From the NCBI GenBank assembly GCA_951640195.1, contig OX621173.1, positions 1,653,780 through 1,717,779 of the forward strand: a stretch of DNA of 64,000 bases. The letters are read 5' to 3'. The stretch's first letter is position 1. Every line of letters begins with the position of its first letter. Positions 53,887 through 64,000 of the stretch are shown here, piece by piece. Source of the DNA: Porpolomopsis calyptriformis. Its lineage: Eukaryota > Basidiomycota > Agaricomycetes > Agaricales > Hygrophoraceae. The position numbers were made by a program, and so were the translations under genes. The notes under the pieces are model-generated. The model was not told the origin of the DNA and did not search any database. It saw only the letters and a list, made by a program, of their open reading frames with translations.

Positions 53887-54294
53887 TTGCCCTCACTTCA
53901 AACGAAGCGTCCCGATTCGCCAAACCAGGAATCACCGGGGGATCAGCCCCATATAGAACACCCGACCTTGCGGTCTCAGCCTTCCCGATGTGTCAGATTC
54001 ATAGCCGTCGTAGACGATGCACCCAATTGCACCTGGCGCGCTGGTGAGGGGGCGCTCGGTCTCTTTTACATCCCTGAGTGATACGGGATGCTGACACAGG
54101 GGTCTACAGGTTCGTGGCATTACCCCTTAGCACGTGCATACTCTCGTCGACAGACTACCAGCGGTCCATGTGGACCAGTCTGCAAACAACCGCATGTGTG
54201 CTCAGAATCTCACGGTAGCATTACATATTCCCCCATCTTAGTAATCGCCACCAAGGGGATTCGAACCCGGGCCTTATTGGTAAGCTTGGTATTA

Positions 54295-54433
54295 TGTTAA
54301 GGCAGCGCCGAGAACTACGTCACCTGACTTATGACCTAAGACCGTTCAGCCAAAAGCGTCACAATACCAAGCTGGTATTGTATGTGGTTCTCGGTATATA
54401 TAGCTGATCCATGATTAGGGCGCAATCGTAACA
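54295..54433 (-). repeat. TRIM LTR, right copy
   Basis: 139 bp, identical to 53748-53886 except CCATGA for CCGTGA. Followed at once by CAATG, the second half of the target duplication of the composite insertion. Confidence 0.9.
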
Positions 54434-54507
54434 CAATGCGTGAGATATGATAAGACCGCCGCTTTGTCAGTTGGGGCGTCTATTGATTTCTCATTATCAC
54501 CCTCATC

Positions 54508-57500
54508 ATGAGCATTTCTCTCTGTACGCTCAACGTAAATCATGGTACAGTGAACTTGGTGGGAGGCGATCAAGTCACAAATGCTACCAATTATAACCTA
54601 CATATCTCAGCCCCAGGTCAGTCAGTTCCATAATGTCAATGTGAACCAGACACCATTTGGCTTGATTTGACGAGTGGACTGTGTTTTGTGCTTGTGCCAA
54701 AGGCGAACCTTTTCACCTGCTTGCCAATCCGTCATCTGCTTCAGTTCGCAGGCAGAAAGAGTTATGAGCATTTCTTCTGACGTTGCTTGTGCATTCTAGA
54801 CGCCAACCGTCAGTCAGGCTTGCCCCAACGTATAAACGATGCTCCTATCGATCTTCTCTCGGCACATTTCACTGGAAGAGTGAAAGAACTCGAATTTGTA
54901 AATGAAGCGCTCGGAAAACGCTCAACCAATCTACCAAGCCGTTGTGTTGTCCATGGAATGCCAGGACTAGGGAAGACTCAGTTACTATTGAAGTACGCAA
55001 AACTAGCATTCGACAACGATTGGTACTCCCATATCTTCTGGACGTCAGCTACCACTGTCGATAAGCTAAACCAAGGGTTTGCTAAAATTCTCGATCTCGT
55101 CGACGACCACAGCCACTACCTTCAGGATCAGAGCGCGAAGCTAACGTCGGCAAGACGCTGGTTGGAAGGGTCACATGGAGATAGCGATATCAATTGGCTT
55201 CTGGTCATTGACAACATTCACAGTGATGCATTGAGCTTCCTTCGTTTGCATCTACCTCGGAGCAATGCCAAAGGGAGCATTCTCTTCACCACACAGACAG
55301 CCGATGTTGCTAACGCTTTAACAAATGCGGCTGGAGTACAGTATCCGATACTCGCACTTAAGACTTTGGACCTGACAGAGGCGACGAACCTTCTAGTTGC
55401 AGATGCAGGTTTCAATTCAGAAATCACATCACCATCGCAAATGAGCCAAGCCCAAGCATTGGTCAATTCCGTTGGTCGTCTGCCTCTTGCTGTCGTCCAT
55501 GCGGCGTCGTACATCAAGCAAACGGGTACTACTTTAGGCGATATGCTCAAATTATATGACAATGGGCAAAAGATGAAAGTACGTTTATATCTACCACTTA
55601 CATCGAATTCAAATGTTCACATACACTGATAGGTGATTCAATGGGAAAATAATCTAAATACTTATGAGGAACGATCTGTCGCAGCCACATTTTCCAACCT
55701 ATTCAATCAACTGAATGATGAATGTTGCGATATCAGCAATCTTCTGAAAGTTCTCTCATTCCTTGACCCAGAGAACATACCCGTGAAGATGATTGTTGAA
55801 GGCGCCAGGCGATTGTCAAATTCTGAGAGTCCAGGCCCATTTGCCGATCCGTTACCAGCATCCCCCATTGCATCGACATCGTCTTCGCTATCACCACTAC
55901 CATTACCCAAGCTTACCTCATTACGACGACTGAAAGAATGGGGCAAGCGTCATTCGCCATTGCGTCGCGCTGTTAAAACTGCAACTGACGACACCAGGCC
56001 GACATCTCGGATAGCTTTGGAATCCTCTTCACTGATTTCCTTAATTCTTTCGCCAATCGACTTTCAGAAAGCCATACAAATGCTCAACAACCTATCTCTG
56101 GTTGAGCATCGACCAAATATCGGAGACCCTTCGTTGTGGATGCACGATTTGGTCCATTTCATGATGCAAGAGTCTGCGAGGACAGACGAAACTTATCAAG
56201 AATGGCTCCAACTATCTGTGTCACTTGTCTGTTTTGCTTTCCAACATATCAAAGATTACCAATCACCACAGTCATGGCCTGAATGCGAGAAACTTGTGTC
56301 GCATTTACGATCTCTGAATGAAGCATGGGATGACGCGTATGGCTTCAACGAGGAGCTGACAATTGCCAAGTTCAATACTGCAATATATCTATGGAAATGC
56401 GGACGATATGGTGAAGCTGAGGAGTTGTATAAGAAGGTCGTTGAAGTGACGAACAACCATTTAGGGGTTGATCACTCATATACGCTCGCCTCGATGGGCG
56501 GTCTCGCATTGGTGTACAAGTACCAAGGACGATACGACGACGCGGAGATGCTTCATAAGCAGGCGTTAGCCACCAAGCAGAAGGTTCTAGGAGCTGATCA
56601 CCTCGACACACTCGTCTCAATGAACAATCTCGCATCGGTGTATGACTCCCAAGGATGGTACGACGACGCAGAAACACTTCATAAGCAGGTGTTAGCCACC
56701 AGGCAGAAGGTTCTAGGAGCTGATCACCCTGACACACTCGTCTCCATGAACAATCTCGCATCAGTGTATATTTCCCAAGGACGGTATGATGAAGCGGAAA
56801 CACTTCATAAGCAGGAGTTAGCCAGCACGCAGAAGCTTCTAGGAGCTGATCACCCCGACACACACACCTCAATGAACAATCTCGCATTGGTGTATAAGTC
56901 CCAAGGATGGTACGACGAAGCCGAAATGCTTCATAAGCAGGTGTTAGCCACCATGCAGAAGTTTCTAGGAGCTGATCACCCCGACACACTCACTTCCATG
57001 AACAATCTCGCATTGGTGTACAAGTACCAAGGACGGTACGATGAGGTGGAGACACTGCATAAGCAGGCGGTAGCCAGCAAGCAGAAGCTCCTAGGAGCTG
57101 ATCATCCGTCTACACTCCTCTCAATGAACAATCTCGCATTGGTGTACAACTCCCAAGGACGATTTGATGAGGCGGTTGCACTTTACAAGGTAGCCTTAGC
57201 TGGTTTTGAGAAGTGTCTCGGTAGTGATCACCCATACACTCTTACTTCGATGCGCAATCTCGCGGGTTTTTATCAATCACAGGAACGATATGACGAGGCT
57301 GAGGCACTCGACAAACGGGCCATAGCTGGCAGAGAAAAGCATCTGGGTGCCAAACCCTCATCCACACTTGCATTAGTGACTAGTCTCATTCCAGAGGTAC
57401 CACCTGAACCTGTTGCTCACTGGATAAGCCTATTTCCCCTCGATGAGATGGCGGCACCGATTCCTGAATATTCACCACAACCCGAGTCACTGTCTCTGGA

Positions 57501-57846
57501 CATTTATGATCCCGACATGCCCCAGCCGATATCCCCAGCTGCCCCGTGCCAAATTCCTTTGCCACTACCTGGAGTGAATATTGCATCAATCGGTGTTCCT
57601 CTACCATCTTCCGACATACGCTCTCCTGAAAGTCCCTCTCGATCTCCTGACAAGACCACACTGCATTCAGACAGTTCCCATCAATCGACCAGTCTCATTC
57701 CAGAGGTACCACCTGAGCCTATAACTCACTGGACTCTCGACGAGCTAGTCGAACCCATACATGAATGTTCACCGCAACCCCAGTCACTGTTTCTCGATCC
57801 TTCCGACAGGCCCGAATCAAGGATCGACGAAACCACGCTACCGTGA
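54508..57846 (+). CDS. NLR3: NB-ARC-TPR receptor with unique proline-rich tail
   Basis: Exons 54508-54616, 54800-55578, 55633-57846 give 1033 residues without interruption. Exon 1 (MSISLCTLNVNHGTVNLVGG then DQVTNATNYNLHI) is the most divergent of the four. The NB-ARC has GMPGLGKT, LLVIDNI, GSILFTTQ (TTR in the others) and GRLPLAVVHAA. Eight TPR-type units follow. Uniquely, the protein continues past the common end with about 160 residues rich in Pro/Ser, including two imperfect repeats (TSLIPEVPPEPVAHW and TSLIPEVPPEPITHW; SPQPESLSLD and SPQPQSLFLD). Element C plus TRIM sit 70 bp before the ATG and may have replaced its promoter. Confidence 0.88.
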
Positions 57847-58884
57847 CCCTTTCTCCCCTAGTCTGTTGTTTATAGACGTCCCCTTTCTTTCCGCATTATT
57901 TATCCATGATGGACGGCGCGGTCACGGCCGCCATGCTGTACCGATTCAGCGAGAGGTCGAGACGCAGATGCCATGTTACTTAAAATGAAACCAGGTATGT
58001 AATTACTGGCTAGATTATTGCGGGTGAATGTCAGAAGCAACTAAGCTATTCCCTGAGAAATGGTTTATTTGATTCACAGTATGACTACAGAATAAGCATC
58101 CCCAACTCTTCAGGTGGGATGCAGGCGAACCACCTTCAGTTTCCGCAATTTACACATTGTTCAAGGCATGATTCTTGTCATTAATCGTGTACCTCAATCT
58201 TCACTTCCCACCACATCTGCACCCCAAAGGAACCTTTTTTCATTTGACGTCAGGACAATCTGGGAGTGGAACCTGCCATTTTTGTCCTTCAAAATCCTGT
58301 CCGCCGGTAACCCGTATCGCCCTGGAAGTGGAAATAAAACAGATTGTTCGGGTTATCTCCTTGAACCGTGGCCAAGCGCAGTCATCCGCCCCGCGCGTCA
58401 GCTTGTTCTTGTGCCAATAGTTCGCAAACATTGACCTAAAGGTTGAGGATTGTGTTGACCAACAGAAATCACTACCACTCTATGCTGAACTACAAAAACC
58501 AGCGTCTTTTTGCCCTGAAGCGTCAACTTGGGCAAATCTCACAGCGTGCATCGTCCGCGGGGTAGATATGGCGATCGCACTTGCAGCTACCCTGCACGAG
58601 GGGGTTCAGTCTTCGAAAGTTGTAGTTTTTGGTGACCATAAGACCTAATCCCTATACACATTCCCCTGCTTGCCAAGGTTCCTGCGCCCTGTGTTGGAAC
58701 GCCCAATCTATACGGCCACCTGGGTTAAAGCACCGGGGGTAGTTAATCCGGGTGAACATAGTGCACCTCTTGATTCTAACATCGTAGACACGCCTTGAAA
58801 CACGGTTCCGAGGCAGCCGTGCAAGGATGAATCATAAACTCAAATACCTGCTCTCGCTGACCATTCAAAACTTATTTGCGAATA
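57847..58884. other. Intergenic between NLR3 and the R3H gene, nothing convincing
   Basis: About 1 kb without a supported gene. Short open frames on both strands near 58114-58434 lack any recognisable motif. The small gene found behind NLR2 and NLR4 is absent here, which fits the altered NLR3 3' end. Confidence 0.5.
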
Positions 58885-60254
58885 ATGGCTGAAATTGTCC
58901 CTGTCCCTCAAACTACCAGCTTGAATAGCTCGAAGGACGAACCAATCCCTTTATCATTCCCCGCCATTCTTCGCAACTCCCGGATCCCCACCCGCTTCGC
59001 CCATCTGCGCACATCCCAGGACGAGCCAAATCCCACCCCTGTGGTGAGGAAAAGGAGCAGGAGCGACGACAACGAAGGAAAACGATGGATTAGACGAAAA
59101 GAGAACGGTAGGAATCCTTACCACCTTTGCGATCGCTAAATACCAAAAACCAAGCCATCAGCCCGTTTTACCGGAAACCCATACATCGTTCTCGCCTCCA
59201 ACAGCGACTATTCTCTTCAGTGGCCGCCCGTGAAAGCCACCTTTCCAGAACCCTTGCCTCACTATCTCTCACGTAATGCCAAAATCCCTCCCGCAACGCT
59301 ACCCACCCGCGATCCAAGCTCAGCCAACGCCGGCCGTTTTTCCCTCAGCCTAAAAGGCATGAGACGAGATTTACGAAGATCTGGCCTTCGCGCCCAGTCT
59401 CTCGTTCTCGACGTCGAGAATGAAATTATCAGCTGGCTGCAAGAAGGCGGGACACTTCTTTCCCCAGACGCCGACACGAATGCCTTTGCCCTCCCGGGAA
59501 TACATGTAGGCCAAACGGAGACTGTTCGCCAAGTTTCGCGCACTCCGCTACAGCTAGTATGGTCGATCGCTGACGATGCATTCGCGCGTTACGTCGTCCA
59601 CTGTTGCGCCCGATACCATGAAATCGTCAGCTTCAGTAAATATCTTTTCTCGATCCCTCCCGTTATCCATCAGACCGTTGACACAAATGCACAGGCAAAG
59701 AAACCTCTGGCCAACGCCTTACATATCTTCTCAGACCCAACACCTTCCGCCCTGATTTCAATGCGACTGCCAGTTTAAATACACCTCCCGTCACTGACAT
59801 GGAGTATTCATCCCAAATCGACACTGAATCAGACTTCATCTCATCGGAAGGTGGTCAGTCTGACATTGAGCCGTCACAACCTCCCCCTCTCTCCTCCATA
59901 TCAGAACACCCCACTCCGTCTCCGCCAGATGTCCAAGATGCCGCCCAGAGTCAATTAGAATCTTTCACTACAGAAGCGGATGTACACTTGGGGACCGAGG
60001 GAGACATCACAGCACAGTTGGAGTCGTTGTCGTTGTCTTTGGATGACGATCCCGACCACCCTCTATGCACCGAGCCACGGGCACGGCAGGCAGCCATGCG
60101 ACGCCGCGTGTGGAATCGTCGGCAGGGGAGATCAGCTTCATCGCCTTCATGCTCTCCGGTCCGGAGACCCTCGCTGAGACTCGCCACTTGCGTCGACCCT
60201 CCTCGCTCGCGCGAGCCACGTTCAAAATCATTTTACGACTATCTATTTGCTTGA
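58885..60254 (+). CDS. R3H-domain nucleic-acid-binding protein, three exons
   Basis: Exons 58885-59107, 59162-59635, 59695-60254 give 418 residues; both introns (54 and 59 bp) have GT-AG ends and keep frame. The N-terminal part has KRWIRRKENARFTGNPYIVL, PTRDPSSANAGRFSLSLKGM and RRDLRR, which I associate with the fungal R3H-associated N-terminal region. The R3H domain follows around residues 205-245: FARYVVHCCARYHEIVSFSK and TSGQRLTYLLRPN, with the defining Arg-x3-His (RYVVH). The C-terminal half is acidic/Ser/Pro-rich, then Arg-rich. R3H domains bind single-stranded RNA or DNA. It looks single-copy and unrelated to the receptors around it, so it marks host background between NLR3 and NLR4. 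Confidence 0.8.
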
Positions 60255-60654
60255 GAACATGTCATGTCATGTGTAGATGTAGACTTGTGGGTACGTGCAT
60301 GTGCTGGTCCGTTTAGATGTGGTCTATGTTGTGCAGTGAATAAAATCCATGAGGATGTGTCATCCTATAATCCATCTTGTGATGAGATACAATGTTGAAC
60401 CTGCAAATCTCTGCAGTGCAAATCGATCGTTAGCGGTCTCACCCAGGTGCAAAGCGAGTGAACATACAATCGAATTGGCCATGGCCGTAATACCAAGTAT
60501 CCTTTTGTTCGATTGACTGTCGTGTCGTTGCTGAACGTACTCGATGCGTCACCACCCCCAAGGATTGCGACCAGAAGTAGGCCCTAGTGAGGATGGGAGA
60601 AATCAAAATAGAGTATCAAGGTTGGAACAGCTGTGTCTTACATGGAATAAAACA
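60255..60654. other. Intergenic before NLR4, no gene
   Basis: 400 bp with no supported coding sequence. It probably holds the R3H gene 3'UTR. The homology with the NLR upstream block begins at about 60655. Confidence 0.5.
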
Positions 60655-60807
60655 TGCTACAGCCTACGTTGACTGCCTCTGGGCTGTTCATTGTCATTGA
60701 TTGTGGGTTGAAGGAACAGCATTGGAGAAACCTGCTAATGTCGGATGATTGTACAGCATTCGCTTTGTCAGTTTGGGCGCCTACCGATTTCTCTTCCTCC
60801 CCTCATC
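60655..60807 (+). repeat. Upstream block shared by the NLR copies (NLR4, shortened)
   Basis: Starts ATGCTACAGCCTACGTTGAC and continues CTGCCTCTGGGCTGTTCATT, GGAACAGCATTGGAGAAACC and TTTGTCAGTTTGGGCGCCTA. It is the shortest of the four, with small deletions relative to NLR1. Confidence 0.75.
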
Positions 60808-63679
60808 ATGAGCAACTTTTCTCTCGGTACTCTCCACGCAGATAATGTGAACTTGGTCGGACGTGATCAAATCACGAATGTTGCCATTTATCCTCCCTCA
60901 GCTCCAGGTCAGTCAACTCCATAACGATAATGTGAACCACATGCCGTTTGGCTTGATTGGACGGTGCTTGTGCCAAAGGCAAACCTTTCACCTACTCGCC
61001 AATCCGTCATCTGCTTCGGTTCGCAGACAAAGAGTATACGAACATTCCTTCTGACGTTGCTTGTGCATTCTAGACGCCAACCGTCAGTCAGGCTTGCCCC
61101 AACATATAAACGATGCTCCTATCGATCTTCTCTCGGCACATTTCACTGGAAGAAAGGAAGAACTCGAATTTGTAAAAGAAGCGCTCAACAAACGCCCAAC
61201 CAATCTACCAAGCCGTTGTGTTATTCATGGAATGCCAGGCCTAGGGAAGACTCAGTTACTATTGAAGTACGCAAAACTGGCATTCGACAACGATTGGTAC
61301 TCCCATATCTTCTGGACGTCAGCTACCACTGTCGACAAGCTAAACCAAGGGTTTGGTAAAATCCTCGATCTCGTTGACGACCACGGCCGCTACCTTCAGG
61401 ATCAGAACGCGAAGCTAACGTCAGCGAGACGCTGGTTGGAAGGTTCGCATGGAGACAGCAACATCGGTTGGCTTCTGGTCGTTGACAACGTTCACCGCGA
61501 TACGCTCAGCTTTCTTCGCTCGCATCTACCTCGGAGCAATGTCCGAGGTAGCATTCTCTTCACCACACGGACGGCCGATGTTGCTAATGCTCTAACGAAT
61601 GCGGCTGGAGTACAGTATCCAATACTCGCACTTCAGACTTTGGACCTAACAGAGGCGACGAACCTTCTAGTTCGAGATGCAGGATTCGATTCAGAAATCA
61701 CATCGCCATCGCAAATGAGCCAAGCCCAAGCATTGGTCAATTCCGTTGGTCGTCTGCCTCTTGCCGTTGTTCATGCGGCGTCGTTCATCAAGCAAACGGG
61801 TACTACTTTAGGTGATATGCTCAAATTATATGACAATGGGCAAAAGATGAAAGTACGTTATCTAGCACTTACATCAAATGCAAATGTTCACATACACTGA
61901 TAGATGATTCAATGGGAAAATAATCTAAATACTTATGAGGAACGATCTGTCGCGGCCACATTTTCCAACCTATTCAATCAACTGAATGCGGAATCCTGCG
62001 ATATCAGCAATCTTCTGAAAGTTCTCTCATTCCTTGACCCAGAGAACATACCCGTGAAGATGATTGTTGAAGGGGCCAAGCGATTGTCAAATTCTGAGAG
62101 TCCAAGCCCATTTGCCGACCCGTTACCAGCATCCCGCATTGCCTCGACATCGTCTTCGCTATCACCACCACCATTACCCAAGCTTACCCCATTACGACGA
62201 CTGAAAGAATGGGGCAAGCGTCATTCGCCATTGCGTCGCGCTGTTAAAACTGCAACTGACGACACCAGGCCGACATCTCGGATAGCTTCGGAATCCTCTT
62301 CACTGATTTCCTTAATTCTTTCGCCAATCGACTTTCAGAAAGCCATACAAATGCTCAACAACCTATCTCTGGTTGAGCATCGACCAAATATCGGAGACCC
62401 TTCGTTGTGGATGCACGATTTGGTTCAATTCATGATACAAGAGTCCGCGAGGACAGAAGAAACTTATCGAAAATGGCTCAAACTATCTGTGTCGCTTGTT
62501 TGTTTTGCTTTCCAACATATCGAAGATTACGAATCACCACAGTCATGGCCTGAATGCGAGAAACTCGTGTCGCATTTACGATCTCTGGACGAAGCATGGG
62601 ATGATGTATATGGCTTCAACGAGGAGCTGACAGAGGCCAAGTTCAATACTGCAAAATATCTGTGGAGATGTGGACGATACGATGAAGCTGAGGAATTGTA
62701 TAAGCAGGTCGTTGAAGTGACGAACAAGTATTTAGGGGTTGATCACCCATCTACGCTCGCCTTGATGAGCGGTCTCGCAGTGGTGTATGTCTCCCAAGGA
62801 CGGTACGACGACGCGGAAACGCTTCATAAGCAGGCGTTAACCAGCAGACAGAAGCTTCTAGGAGCTGATCACCCCGACACACTCACCTCCATGAACAATC
62901 TCGCATTCGTGTATGACTCCCAAGGACGGTACGACGACGCGGAAATGATTCATAAGCAGGTGTTAGCCGGCAGGCAGAAGCTTCTAGGAGCTGATCACCC
63001 GTCTACACTCACCTCCATGAACAATCTTGCATCGGTATATAAGTCCCAAGGACGGTACGATGAGGCGGAAACGCTTCATAAGCAAGAGTTAGCTGGCACG
63101 CAGAAGCTTCTAGGAGCTGATCACCCATCTATGCTCGCCTCGACGAATAATCTCGCATTGGTGTATGTCTCCCAAGGACGGTACGATGACGCAGAGACGC
63201 TTCATAAACAGACGTTAGCCAGCACGCAGAAGCTTCTAGGAGCTGATCACCCCGACACACTCACCTCCATGAACAATCTCGCATTGGTGTATGAGTCCCA
63301 AGGACGATACGACGATGCGGAAACGCTTCATAAGCAGGTGTTAGCTACCAGACAGAAGCTTCTAGGAGCTGATCACCCTTCTATGCTCACCTCCATGAAC
63401 AATCTCGCATTCGTGTATGAGTCCCAAGGACGGTATGATGAGGCAGAGACGCTTCATAAGCAGGCGTTAGCCAGCAGGCAGAAGCTCCTAGGAGATGATC
63501 ACCCTGACACACTCACCTCAATGGGTCATCTCGCATCTGTGTACGACTCCCAAGGACGATCTGATGATGCGGTTGCACTTTACAAGGTGGCCTTAGCTGG
63601 TTTTGAGAAGTGTCTTGGTAGTGATCACCCACACACACGAACCATAGCTCATAATCTCTCTCAGCTACAAGCAAAGTAG
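60808..63679 (+). CDS. NLR4: NB-ARC-TPR receptor
   Basis: Exons 60808-60907, 61074-61852, 61904-63679 give an intact 884-residue protein. Exon 1 encodes MSNFSLGTLHADNVNLVGRD followed by QITNVAIYPPSAP. NB-ARC motifs: GMPGLGKT, LLVVDNV, GSILFTTR, GRLPLAVVHAA. Eight TPR-type units, ending TIAHNLSQLQAK like NLR2. The second half of its NB-ARC is closer to NLR1 (HLPRSNVRGSILFTTRTADV), the first half to NLR2 (WLEGSHGDS), consistent with exchange between copies. Introns are 166 and 51 bp. Likely role as for NLR2. Confidence 0.9.
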
Positions 63680-63774
63680 TCATTTGCCGTGTTTCATACA
63701 TCGTGAGAATACAGTCAGACAGACACGATCGTCAATTCACTTTCTCATGTCCCCCTCATCCTCTCATCTTCATC

Positions 63775-64000
63775 ATGTCTGAAAAACCACTCACTCTCCC
63801 AGTCTTGCCTCGTTTCTCTCGTTTCTCTTTAGGTCATTCTCTAAAATCTCATTCACTCTCTCCTCGTCCAGGTCGTCGTTCGGTTCAGAAACATGACCCT
63901 AATAATCCGACAATTGGTACATACCATACGATGGCCCATATGAGATGCCTACAGATCCACCACCTAAATTTCATCCACGAGACAGCTGGGGTGACTTGAT
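63775..64000 (+). pseudogene. Second copy of the small gene behind NLR4, frameshifted, cut by window end
   Basis: Starts MSEKPLTLPVLPRFSRFSLG at 96 bp after the NLR4 stop and matches 45719-45994. After QKHDPN one base is missing near 63905 (AATAATCCGACAATTGG against AATACTGCCGACGATTGG), which destroys the WYIPYNGPYE frame although that DNA is still visible. The window ends inside it. Confidence 0.7.

Larger units (their letters stand above)
53748..54433 (-). mobile_element. 686-bp miniature LTR element (TRIM-like)
   Basis: Two 139-bp direct repeats (53748-53886, 54295-54433) begin TGTTAAGGCAGCG and end GGGCGCAATCGTAACA, with one G/A difference at a CpG. The 408-bp interior has no gag or pol. 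The repeat ends (TGTTAAGGC...ATCGTAACA) are shared with element C, and a purine-rich tract (GAAGTGAGGGCAA on -) borders the left repeat as in C, so it is probably mobilised by C-type proteins. The interior has a tRNA T-arm-like GGTTCGAATCCC on - near 54260. Four bases (TCTA) separate it from C. Confidence 0.85.

Noticed and set aside
54088..54300. Seventy-codon open frame inside the TRIM
   Set aside because: There is no similarity to gag or pol, it crosses the tRNA-like segment, and composition is not protein-like.
53748..54433. Reading the two 139-bp repeats as solo LTRs or as a CRISPR-like array
   Set aside because: There are only two copies, in direct orientation with TG...CA ends and one 408-bp interior; that is a small LTR element.
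60007..60316. Overlapping frames on both strands near the R3H gene 3' end
   Set aside because: The spliced + strand frame gives a continuous protein from 58885 to 60254; the others are shadows.

Overview
The window is nuclear DNA of a filamentous basidiomycete, most likely an Agaricomycete. Genes have short introns (about 42-60 bp), and the gene content fits: tandem F-box/LRR-like genes, NB-ARC-TPR receptors, Ty3/Gypsy retroelements, a Plavaka-type transposase and a DUF6698-like protein. I cannot name the species from sequence alone.

Layout. (1) 1-16,080: ten paralogous F-box genes, two on + (F1 partial, F2) and eight on - (F3-F10). Each has an F-box exon, a short intron and a second LRR-like exon, separated by intergenic DNA that carries a shared sequence module. 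F9 is broken, several N-termini have drifted, and a 785-bp terminal-inverted-repeat element lies behind F10. (2) 16,300-19,071: a compact housekeeping block. A MAPEG-like membrane gene (+) converges on DAM1 of the DASH kinetochore complex (-), which diverges from a signal-peptide/single-TM gene (+). (3) 19,830-22,767: NLR1, decayed at its 3' end. (4) 22,783-36,201: two decayed Gypsy elements, A followed by B, ending at an exact 200-N gap. (5) 36,402-41,221: a Plavaka-type transposase (-) divergent from a DUF6698-like pseudogene (+), then low-complexity DNA. (6) 42,120-46,480: NLR2 plus a small downstream gene. (7) 46,484-54,433: a chromodomain Gypsy element with intact 402-bp LTRs (C) joined to a 686-bp miniature LTR element (TRIM). 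Together they sit 70 bp upstream of the NLR3 start codon and share one 5-bp target duplication. (8) 54,508-57,846: NLR3 with a unique proline-rich tail. (9) 58,885-60,254: a single-copy R3H-domain gene. (10) 60,655-64,000: NLR4 and a second, frameshifted copy of the small downstream gene.

Biology. The window joins two lineage-expanding families, F-box/LRR-like proteins and STAND receptors with near-identical TPR units, in transposon-rich DNA around a few single-copy genes. The four NLRs share a tiny first exon with a GxDQ(V/I) motif, an NB-ARC exon, and a TPR exon whose 126-bp units differ in number between copies. This architecture fits fungal non-self recognition or programmed-death receptors, which is inference. 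Two genome-wide signatures stand out: repeated use of GC-AG introns in unrelated genes, and nonsense codons that are almost all explicable as C-to-T (often CGA to TGA) changes in the repeated DNA.
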